Positions 28,101 through 34,492 of a DNA stretch of 64,000 nucleotides are shown here, piece after piece. This DNA is from Aureispira sp050633105 (GTDB lineage: Bacteria > Bacteroidota > Bacteroidia > Chitinophagales > Saprospiraceae), in assembly GCA_050633105.1 (NCBI GenBank), contig JBOEFW010000002.1, forward strand, positions 172,124 through 236,123, read 5' to 3'. Made by a program: the position numbers and the translations under genes. The notes below the pieces were generated by a model. It did no database searches. It was not told where the DNA came from and saw only the letters and a program-made list of their open reading frames with translations. Positions within the stretch are counted from its first letter, which is position 1. The number at the start of each line of letters is the position of its first letter.

Positions 28101-28134
28101 AGAAGATGTGATCAAGAAAATTGTTAAATACTAG
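25132..28134 (+). CDS. Secreted trypsin-like serine protease with three MAM-like domains and T9SS sorting domain
   Basis: The product has 1000 residues. Signal peptide (first 18, ending AYAQ). Residues ~165-395 form a trypsin-like domain whose triad can be read: His219 (NEHCIGT), Asp266 (TLDYTL) and Ser351 (GGSSGSPVF). Three tandem ~165-residue beta-sandwich domains follow, starting near residues 414, 583 and 753, each opening with YPYNEGFE or a variant and containing DFDW, FDYHM and ATDLRIRFNG-like strands; they look like MAM/jelly-roll domains. The C-terminal ~75 residues (LEVAPVPFNDYLEV to FIRFNNGQEDVIKKIVKY) form a type A T9SS sorting domain. The enzyme should be exported through the Sec and type IX systems and attached to or released from the surface, where it cleaves proteins. 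Single gene with a strong terminator. Confidence 0.93.
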   Translation: MKKLVLFLVFLCHYAYAQTPSGSTPDFTADGYTSKPIKIGDVLPIQIAPTHPYNATGGERLAFEQEFFNKNSSYIKLYFENFNLAPGDYVEIKGLNSGETVLYSELGKIIDENGQMLSNFWSKVIFDERVRVRLYTTHSSNSYGFDLTQVAYGYSEARINNLFAGKSICGTDDKEPIECYNGTDMFDKGRAVCRLIIGGAGSCTGWLLGCDGHIMTNEHCIGTANDASNTDFIFNFQHTNCAGTANATSDVVASSATFIKTNATLDYTLTQLIPATGRTRAGIVNTYGFLSLSSVAPVVNDRIYIVQHPGGRRKEIAVNTDQGGTAGGFAMINQINANGARYFADTEGGSSGSPVFNFNTNLVVAIHNTGGCTNGSFGRSDRLITAIGADMPSCGIDSSGTGVVVPSCNTTITSYPYNESFESNNIGVFTQGAADDIDWTVFTGATPSASTGPTTANDGQYYAYIEASTPNFPNINANLWLPCLNLNSVAYPQLVFDYHMSGIDMGDLSVEVSTNGVTWVTLWTRTGDQGTAWITDTVDLNAYTSETELRVRFNGVTGTGFNSDIAIDDVTVEAGPVNCNLISTFPYTEGFETGLGDWIQDTGDDFDWTRNSGATPSTGTGPGAASVGNFYMYTEATSPNNPNKTAYLVSPCFDMTNVSFPELTFDYHMLGAGMGTMNVEVSVGGGAWTSVWTLTGDQGTAWATATVDLFAYRAATDLRIRFNGLTNGFESDMAIDAVSIAMANLSCSSTITSYPYNEGFETGLGDWIQDTGDDFDWARNSGTTVSTGTGPTAATEGSFYMYTEASAPNNPSKIAILNSPCFDLTAITDPELTFNYHMFGNSMGSLVLEVRTGTTNWTTLWSRTGDQGNQWLQISINLQPYTSFNDVRFRFRGTTGTGFSSDMAIDGFEVASTTSINTTTVGKEAAILEVAPVPFNDYLEVHTNIQGILPYQITNVQGQVVKSGELKGSSSLQVSNLSTGVYFIRFNNGQEDVIKKIVKY

Positions 28135-28171
28135 CATAAATTCCCTTTAGGGAAGATTTAAAAAATAGAAG

Positions 28172-28210
28172 GGCTGTCTTGATGATTCAAGGCAGCCTTA
28201 TTTTTATTTA
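28172..28210 (+). terminator. Terminator of the secreted protease
   Basis: GGCTGTCTTGA (28172-28182) pairs with TCAAGGCAGCC (28187-28197) with one G-U pair and a TGAT loop, followed by TTATTTTTATTT. It lies 38 bases after the stop. Confidence 0.88.
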
Positions 28211-28285
28211 TAAAGAATTGCTTGTTCTGGTAGAAAAACAAAAGAAAATCTAGAGCGATTTCTTATTAGAATAGAACTCAAAAGC

Positions 28286-28540
28286 TTAGCAATTACTAAT
28301 TGGCATATAGTCAATGGTGCCATTTTTAGAGCACATCATATACCGACCATTCGATGTTTTATTAGCAACTTGCATAACTGTTCCTAGCATAGAGAGTTCA
28401 TAAGGATAGAAGGGGCTATTAACAATAATGGTGGTGACTTTTCTTTTAATTTTTTGGACGATGTGCGAACGTTTCGATTCTAGATATTCTTGACCAGAAG
28501 CTAAGTCGAAGTCATAGTCTTGTGTATATGTCTTGGCTTG
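28286..28540 (-). pseudogene. Fragment of a broken gene, about 84 codons, no start
   Basis: The reverse strand is open from just after a stop at 28541-28543 to a stop at 28286-28288, encoding a coherent peptide with protein-like composition (KRKVTTIIVNSPFYPYELSM, then LGTVMQVANKTSNGRYMMCS). There is no ATG near its 5' end, so it looks like the 3' remnant of a decayed gene. I do not recognise the family. A short internal ORF from one of the Met codons is an alternative. Confidence 0.4.
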
Positions 28541-28869
28541 TTACTTTTCAGGTTTTCCTGAATGGTAGAAGACACAAATGGGATCAATAGAAAAATCCGA
28601 TTCTTACTGGATGTATTTTTTGAGGCAGTTGGTCTATTGGTATGGTTAAGAAGGGACTTTTGGGCGTTTTGCAATGTTTATTTTTGCGTGTTAGTAGCTT
28701 GTTGCCTAGTGGGAGTTATAGCAGTCGATTCCTACGCTTAATACCTTGAAAGAGTACTGCTTGTTATTTATTTCATGATGATAGATGTTTAGATAGGAAT
28801 GCAAAGAAAAAACTATGCATGAATTTTTAAAAATAATAAATACATAAAACATCTACAATGAATAGACTA
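28541..28869. other. Degenerate spacer, no intact gene
   Basis: The forward strand has short interrupted frames with protein-like composition (for example DSYWMYFLRQLVYWYG before a stop near 28640), compatible with decayed coding DNA such as an old mobile element. I cannot identify its source. Confidence 0.3.
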
Positions 28870-29292
28870 TTAAGGAGTAACCGAGCGTAATAAATTGATA
28901 AGAGCATCTTTACTCTCAATCAGTCGCTCTTTGGAGGCTAGGTGTTCGTCTTTTTCATCAACAAGACGCTTCCAGATATCGTGATTTTCGTTGGCTGCAA
29001 TTCTAAATTGTGTCAAGAAGAGCTCCACTTTGTCTAAAGGAAGGTGTTGGATGGTGCCACCATCTCCTTCTTCATAGCGCATCATATTGCCCTCGCCCAA
29101 TAGAACCCAATTGATACTAATTCCTTTGGTTGTTGCCAAACGAATCAATAAATTAGAGCTCGGTAAGTTCTTGCCGTTGACGACATTATTGAGAGATGCT
29201 TGAGAAACATTGATTTCACCGGCCAATTGTTTAACATTCTTTTTGGATATGAATAAATACTCCCGAAGACGTTCAGAAACAGTAGATTGCAT
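28870..29292 (-). CDS. XRE-family helix-turn-helix regulator
   Basis: The product has 140 residues. The first ~70 form a Cro/CI-type HTH: SERLREYLFISKKNVKQLAG, with the recognition helix in EINVSQASLNNVVNGKNLPS, and then LLIRLATTKGISINWVLLGE, the ending common in Bacteroidota XRE proteins (I-N-W-L-L-x-G-E-G). Residues 85-140 form a predicted coiled coil that probably mediates dimer formation. It would bind operator DNA. It is divergent from the three-gene KGGVGR operon, separated by 525 bases, which makes it a candidate regulator of that operon; there is no direct evidence. Confidence 0.9.
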   Translation of the reverse strand: MQSTVSERLREYLFISKKNVKQLAGEINVSQASLNNVVNGKNLPSSNLLIRLATTKGISINWVLLGEGNMMRYEEGDGGTIQHLPLDKVELFLTQFRIAANENHDIWKRLVDEKDEHLASKERLIESKDALINLLRSVTP

Positions 29293-29817
29293 AAAAAAGG
29301 GAATTGGAGTGTCTAAGCAGATTAATAGTAGCGACTAAATATAGGACATGTAGTAGCTTACCTAGAAACTATAATGTATGACTAACGATTGAATTAGCTT
29401 ATTGAGGGAATTAATAGTATAAAATAATAAGTCTCCCAAAAAGCTTGTTGAATATGGCATAAAAGTAGGAAAATATAAACTAAAATAGTCCATAATTGTG
29501 GAATCTATTCTTAAAATCAAGAAAAAACTTTTTTTTTTAATAAAAACGTCTTTTAAAACAAGGTTTTCGTACTAAAATTGGTTGAATTTAAACTCCAACG
29601 CTTGTGTACGTCCCATTGTTGTCTTCTCTTTTTTAATAGATTGAACGCCCAATAAAATTTAAATGTTTTACTAAAGGAATGACTCCAAAGAGAAATGCGA
29701 TGCGAGGAAATCGATTAAATAAAGCCAACAGTTTCTCTAACAACTTCTTTGTTAAATGTCTGCTATTATCTATTTTAAAGCACACTAATTTATTAAACAC
29801 ACTAATATTTACAAACT
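29293..29817. other. Regulatory spacer between XRE gene and KGGVGR operon
   Basis: This is a 525-base, very AT-rich region between divergent genes with no coding signal. It should contain the promoters of both units. I see long A/T runs near 29520-29545 but no clear operator repeat. Confidence 0.5.
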
Positions 29818-30282
29818 ATGGGAATAGAGCGTTTACTAGTTGATATTACTTTAAAAGCTGCTGCTGGGCAATTGGGAAAGAAAATATCAGATGCTATTGT
29901 AACCTATCCTTTTGTAGAGAATTTAAAGAAGCTTCTTCCTGCCAAAGATCAGGAAGAAGTAGATAAATTAAAGGAAGAGGAAGTCAGTCAAGAAGATATT
30001 GATTTGATTCGAAAGCACATCACTAATACGGTTCATACAACCAAGGACTTCAAAGTGCTTGTAAGAGATGCTTTTGACCTATCAGGGGCAGATGTACAAT
30101 TATTGATGCAATATTTTGAGGGACTGAATAACAATGTAGTCAAGCACAAAAAGTTACTAAAACAGTATAAGCAAGCAGGAGTGGCTATGCAAGGAGACTA
30201 TGAGAATATGATAGAACAAACACAAGAGAAGATTGCTTATCATGAAGCACAAGCATTGGGTATTCTGAAAGGAGAGGAGTGA
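29818..30282 (+). CDS. Small helical protein, first gene of the KGGVGR operon
   Basis: The product has 154 residues and no recognised family. The N-terminus MGIERLLVDITLKAAAGQLG is amphipathic, and a charged helical middle (DQEEVDKLKEEEVSQEDIDL) follows. The C-terminal part, about residues 106-146, is a helical hairpin (KHKKLLKQYKQAGVAMQGDY then ENMIEQTQEKIAYHEAQALG) that matches the N-terminus of the next gene (RHKKLLIRFGRASDSKKGEY then QNQLEELRESILFLEGELEQ). That shared module suggests the two proteins use the same interaction interface, like the small adaptor domains of NTPase-centred conflict systems. No signal peptide. It precedes the next gene by 122 bases. Confidence 0.65.
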   Translation: MGIERLLVDITLKAAAGQLGKKISDAIVTYPFVENLKKLLPAKDQEEVDKLKEEEVSQEDIDLIRKHITNTVHTTKDFKVLVRDAFDLSGADVQLLMQYFEGLNNNVVKHKKLLKQYKQAGVAMQGDYENMIEQTQEKIAYHEAQALGILKGEE

Positions 30283-30350
30283 GCTTTTTTTATAAAAAAT
30301 TGAATGATAGAGCTTAGTTTTATAAGCCTTTAGGGATAGAAGGTATGGTG

Positions 30351-30358
30351 TAGTTTTG
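30351..30358 (+). promoter_or_regulatory. TAnnTTTG-type -7 box before the 267-residue gene
   Basis: TAGTTTTG matches the Bacteroidota -7 consensus 47 bases before the ATG at 30405. No -33 TTG was found at the right spacing. If real, the second and third genes could be expressed apart from the first. Confidence 0.3.
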
Positions 30359-30404
30359 TAATGTGAACATTAATCCAGAGTAACTCATAAATAATTTACA
30401 GAGT

Positions 30405-31208
30405 ATGAATCTAATAGAAGCCTATGAGTGTGCGTTGAAAGGTGCTATGGATAGACACAAAAAATTGTTAATACGGTTTGGACGTGCTAGTGATAGTAAA
30501 AAAGGTGAATATCAAAATCAACTAGAAGAGTTAAGGGAAAGTATCCTTTTTTTGGAAGGAGAATTGGAGCAGGTTAAAAAAAGTCAAAACACTCCTAAAT
30601 CACCTAGTCAAGCCAAAGTATATTGCTATGTTTTTACAGATACTTTAGATAACTTAGAAAAGAAGTATGATGAAAAAGAGCGTATAGATTGGTTGAGAAA
30701 ACGGTACGACAAGACAGCTGTGCAAGCCTGGCAGCCTTTTGTGACTAAATATGATCCTGTAACAATCGGTGATATATTGAAAATTTGTCAAAATAAATAT
30801 CCATTTGAAATCATCTATTGGAAGAGTCAAGCTAAGAACTATGTGCAGCTAGATGAAAGTTTTTCTCAAACATTTGCAATATTAGATTGGCTAGCTTTGA
30901 AACCAAGTAATAGGCGTGGTTTCTTGCGTTATGATAGTAAATGGGCAAAATACGTGGCTCCTGATTGTGAGGTAACTTATGAGCTATTTACTAAGGATAT
31001 TGAAGTGAATCAAAGTTACTTTGTGACGACTCCAATTGTACAACATGATTTAAAAGAAATTAATATGAATTTATCTGGAAATAGTATAAAACAAATAAAA
31101 GCTATAGTCTACTATTTTCTAGAAGAACTATCGAAGGACATTTACAATAAAAGCATGGAAGAGAGTGCGATTAGAGCAATGAATTTCGATTTAAATGCAC
31201 AAAATTAA
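30405..31208 (+). CDS. Hypothetical protein with shared helical module, second gene of the KGGVGR operon
   Basis: The product has 267 residues. Residues 1-58 are the helical hairpin shared with the preceding gene. After a short polar linker (SQNTPKSPSQ) residues ~70-265 form an alpha/beta domain starting with a strand AKVYCYVFTD and including PFEIIYWKSQ, QTFAILDWLAL and NQSYFVTTPIVQHD. I do not recognise this domain. In known conflict systems the same place is taken by effector domains, so an enzymatic or sensor role is possible but unproven. It ends 6 bases before the ATPase gene, so the two are almost certainly co-transcribed and translationally coupled. Confidence 0.65.
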   Translation: MNLIEAYECALKGAMDRHKKLLIRFGRASDSKKGEYQNQLEELRESILFLEGELEQVKKSQNTPKSPSQAKVYCYVFTDTLDNLEKKYDEKERIDWLRKRYDKTAVQAWQPFVTKYDPVTIGDILKICQNKYPFEIIYWKSQAKNYVQLDESFSQTFAILDWLALKPSNRRGFLRYDSKWAKYVAPDCEVTYELFTKDIEVNQSYFVTTPIVQHDLKEINMNLSGNSIKQIKAIVYYFLEELSKDIYNKSMEESAIRAMNFDLNAQN

Positions 31209-31214
31209 ATAACA

Positions 31215-33821
31215 ATGATTTTTTCTTTTTATTCTTATAAAGGAGGAGTAGGCCGCTCACAATTATGTGCCAATGTAGCTGCCTATTTATGTCACAAAAG
31301 AAATAAAAAAGTATTGCTTCTCGATTGGGATTTTGAGGCCCCAGGGTTGCATTATTTTTTTGATGAAGAATACCATGATATTGGAGTTAAAGGAAGCCTA
31401 GAATTGTTAGAGGAATACATGGCTATGATGTTGACTCAAGAACAAGTGACAGAAGCTGACTATAGAATATTTGATAGAGATAGTGTGATTAACATCGCAA
31501 ACGCCCAAGGCTGGAAAGAAGCAGCACTTGGTTGTATCGATCTAATTCCCGCAGGTTGTTACAATGAAAACTATACGGCTAAGATCAATAATTTTAACTG
31601 GTTTCAATTTTACAACAGGTTAGATGGAAAAGTGTATATAGAATGGCTGAAAAAAGAACTAAAGACGTTGGATTATGATTACATTTTGATTGACAGCCGT
31701 ACTGGTATTAATGATTATTCAGGGATTTGTAATCTGCATTTGCCCGATGCTAATATTGTAGTGATGGCGGCCAATAGCCAAAATATGAAAGGCTGTAAGA
31801 ACCTCATTGAACAAATCATCAACCATCCTTACACACAACACCAAGACAAATACCGAACGAAGTACATTTTGCCTGTCCTCTCTCGAATTAACGTCAATAA
31901 TCCCAATTTTGACCATTGGGCGGACCAATTTGTAGCCAACTTTCAGCCACTTATGGAATATTGGGAAACAGAATTACCGACGGCTTTTCGATCCGATATT
32001 TTTCGAGATTTTTACTTAGAAAAAACTTTATTGGAGGATATGCCACAATACTCGGCAGGGGAAAATGTCTTGTTCTCCGATAGAAAGCAGCGCATACACC
32101 GTAGTTCTTTTGCTGCTAAATTTGCCAACCTTGCACAATACTTGGAAGATTTGAAGGAGAAGGGAACGATTCAGTTGGAAGAACAAATTGATCGGGATGC
32201 GTGGGAGTATTATGCGCAAGAGGCAGAGTTTCGGTTGGAAGTAGGAGAGATCACTCGAAGGGATGTAGCTTATGCCTACGAACAGGCAGGAGATGGAGCA
32301 AATGCAGAGCGCTTTGGGGGAACAGTAGAATTGTATTTAGAGGAGTATAAAGAGTATTTTACCAAAGAACAATACGATAAAGCAAAGGAAGTACTCTTAA
32401 AGGCCAAAGACATTGATAGTGAAAACCTTGAATTGTACATAGGGTTGAGTCGAGTGTATCAACGGTTAAAGGAAGGGCAAAATGCGGAAAATATCCTTTT
32501 AAAAGCCATTGAGATGGATTCGAAAAATGCTTCTATTAGAATAGAATTAGGCAAAGTTTATCAACAAAAAAAAGAATGGAGTAGTGCCAAGGATATCCTT
32601 TTAACGGCAATTGCAATTGATCCAAATAGCAGCTATGCTTTAGTGCAATTAGGTAAAACGTATCAACATTTGAAGGAATGGGATAAAGCAGAAGAAAAGT
32701 TGCTTCAAGCCCTTCAAATTGACCCAGAAGATTCTTATGCTTTTGTACAATTAAGTAAAGTCTATTTAAAGAAAGAACAATGGAATAAAGCAGAACAGGC
32801 CTTATTAGAAGTATTGAGACTCCGACCTCAAAGCGGTGTGAATCGTATACGATTACTAACTCTTTATCAACAAATACAAACGCAACCTCAAAAAGTCCAA
32901 CAACTTCTTCAAGAATTAATAGAATTAGAGCCCAACTACACCAAGTGGCACCTCCAATTAGCCCGTTCTCATCAACAACAAAAAGAATGGGATTTGGCAA
33001 AAAATACTTTGGCAAAAGCATTGGATACCAATGAAGAAGAAGTCCTAGCAATATTACAAGAGAGCATCCAAAAAAATCCAAAGAACCCAGCTGCTTATAT
33101 AGAATTGGGCCGAGCTTATCAACAACTCCAAAGATGGGGAAAAGCCCTTAGTAACTATGAAAAAGTTTTGGAATTAGCCCCTAGAAATACCACCGCGTCT
33201 ACACTAATTGGCAATGTCTATTTTAGCAAAGGTTCCATACACATTGCCATAGAGTACTACCAAAAAAGCCTTTCAATAGACAACAGCAATGGTTATGTGT
33301 ATTACCGATTGGGGCGTGCAAATCATGAGATCGGCAATTATACCGCTGCCATAGAAAATTATAAACAATGTTTGGCACTGCAACCAACCAATAAAAAGGC
33401 GCGTAGTAATTTAGGGGTTGTTTATTATAAGAATGAACAAATTCAATTGGCAATAGAGATCTATTTGCAAAGCCTGACCATGGACGAAGACCATGAAGTA
33501 TACAACAACAACATTGGGTATCTGTACTTGATGACAGGAGACCCCGAACAATCCTTGCCTTATTTGAAGCGTTCTTTAGCGTTGGGGCTAATGGATTTTG
33601 CAAGTAGAAACCTAGGCCATTATTATTTAGTACAGCACGAACAGGAACAAGCACTAAAGCATTACCAGCAATCTTGGGAAGCGTTTGAGGAGAAAGGAGA
33701 ATTTTGGAGTGGCATGGAGCAAGATTTTCAATATTTGAAGCAATATGGCTTGACCTTAGAAGAGTACGAAAGGATTAAGAAGGCTCTGTTGGGTTGGATT
33801 GATGATAAGACGCGGGACTAA
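31215..33821 (+). CDS. KGGVGR-type MinD/ParA-like ATPase with C-terminal TPR array
   Basis: The product has 868 residues. The N-terminus FSFYSYKGGVGRSQLCANVA is the deviant Walker A of the KGGVGR branch of SIMIBI ATPases, with Arg14 where most have Lys or Thr. VLLLDWDFEAPGLHYFF (switch region) and YDYILIDSRTGINDYSG (Walker B) follow, so residues 1-320 are the ATPase. From about residue 375 to 860 there are roughly a dozen tetratricopeptide repeats (for example RIELGKVYQQKKEWSSAKDI, YYRLGRANHEIGNYTAAIEN). KGGVGR ATPases are known from predicted conflict and signalling systems of complex bacteria, where they occur with effector-associated domains. Here it follows two small proteins that share an adaptor-like module. 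Cytoplasmic; partner recognition is probably through the TPRs. Confidence 0.88.
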   Translation: MIFSFYSYKGGVGRSQLCANVAAYLCHKRNKKVLLLDWDFEAPGLHYFFDEEYHDIGVKGSLELLEEYMAMMLTQEQVTEADYRIFDRDSVINIANAQGWKEAALGCIDLIPAGCYNENYTAKINNFNWFQFYNRLDGKVYIEWLKKELKTLDYDYILIDSRTGINDYSGICNLHLPDANIVVMAANSQNMKGCKNLIEQIINHPYTQHQDKYRTKYILPVLSRINVNNPNFDHWADQFVANFQPLMEYWETELPTAFRSDIFRDFYLEKTLLEDMPQYSAGENVLFSDRKQRIHRSSFAAKFANLAQYLEDLKEKGTIQLEEQIDRDAWEYYAQEAEFRLEVGEITRRDVAYAYEQAGDGANAERFGGTVELYLEEYKEYFTKEQYDKAKEVLLKAKDIDSENLELYIGLSRVYQRLKEGQNAENILLKAIEMDSKNASIRIELGKVYQQKKEWSSAKDILLTAIAIDPNSSYALVQLGKTYQHLKEWDKAEEKLLQALQIDPEDSYAFVQLSKVYLKKEQWNKAEQALLEVLRLRPQSGVNRIRLLTLYQQIQTQPQKVQQLLQELIELEPNYTKWHLQLARSHQQQKEWDLAKNTLAKALDTNEEEVLAILQESIQKNPKNPAAYIELGRAYQQLQRWGKALSNYEKVLELAPRNTTASTLIGNVYFSKGSIHIAIEYYQKSLSIDNSNGYVYYRLGRANHEIGNYTAAIENYKQCLALQPTNKKARSNLGVVYYKNEQIQLAIEIYLQSLTMDEDHEVYNNNIGYLYLMTGDPEQSLPYLKRSLALGLMDFASRNLGHYYLVQHEQEQALKHYQQSWEAFEEKGEFWSGMEQDFQYLKQYGLTLEEYERIKKALLGWIDDKTRD

Positions 33822-34006
33822 AATATCTAAATACTCCCCTAATTCTGAAGCACGAGTGCTTGGAGCTACACGATGATTTTTTTGGTTTATTTCATAGTTT
33901 ATCATAGATTAATTTTAAATAGTTAGAACTATTTAAAAGGACTATTTTTCTCATTTTAATAATTTGTTTTTATATTTAAAAAGTAATCAACTTGAAATAT
34001 AAAACA

Positions 34007-34486
34007 ATGATGATGCAAAAAAAATATTATCAGCAGCGAGAAAGCTCAATGTATGACAAAGAGGTTACCTTAGAAGGTGCTTTGTTTGATGCCATGTATG
34101 AATTGTTCACCCAAATAGGAGTGTTTTGGCAAAATAGCCCAGAAGAGGAAGATTTAAAGGAACAGCTCTACACCTTTATGATCAATAGAATTAGCCTAGA
34201 TGCCAATTATCTACGAGAGTATAAAAATGCGAAGGAAGTATTAGACGCATTTAAGCAAGAATATGATACGCTAGAAAAAGCTTATGCTTCTTTTTTTACC
34301 GATCCTCAAGGCCTTCAAAATCCACCTGAAAGCCGACTAGCCTATGCCCGACAAAAGGTTTCTAATGAATTTATTTCCTTTCAATTATCAGTAGGTGGTT
34401 TTAAAGCCTTTGGCGCAGAAAACTATCCCAGCTATATCAATGGTGCCTATATAGAAGGCCAACCAGCTCCTTATAGAACAAAATAA
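34007..34486 (+). CDS. Small subunit of FAD-dependent dehydrogenase (FAD-SLDH-like)
   Basis: ATG 34007 gives 159 residues; a TTG at 33992 extends the frame by five codons and ATG 34013 is also possible. The C-terminal part SRLAYARQKVSNEFISFQLS, then VGGFKAFGAENYPSYINGAY, resembles the small subunits of membrane sorbitol/sugar dehydrogenase complexes (family FAD-SLDH), which assist the GMC flavoprotein. Those subunits carry a Tat signal, but none is visible here, so the complex may be cytoplasmic. The gene ends 6 bases before the GMC oxidoreductase gene, which supports a subunit relationship. Confidence 0.65.
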   Translation: MMMQKKYYQQRESSMYDKEVTLEGALFDAMYELFTQIGVFWQNSPEEEDLKEQLYTFMINRISLDANYLREYKNAKEVLDAFKQEYDTLEKAYASFFTDPQGLQNPPESRLAYARQKVSNEFISFQLSVGGFKAFGAENYPSYINGAYIEGQPAPYRTK

Positions 34487-34492
34487 TAAACC

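Noticed and set aside
29520..29545. Long A/T runs before the KGGVGR operon as a terminator
   Set aside because: No stem precedes the T-run, so there is no rho-independent terminator structure.
33848..33861. Small hairpin AAGCAC-GA-GTGCTT after the KGGVGR ATPase gene
   Set aside because: Six pairs with a two-base loop and the T-run starts about 18 bases later; too weak to call a terminator with confidence.
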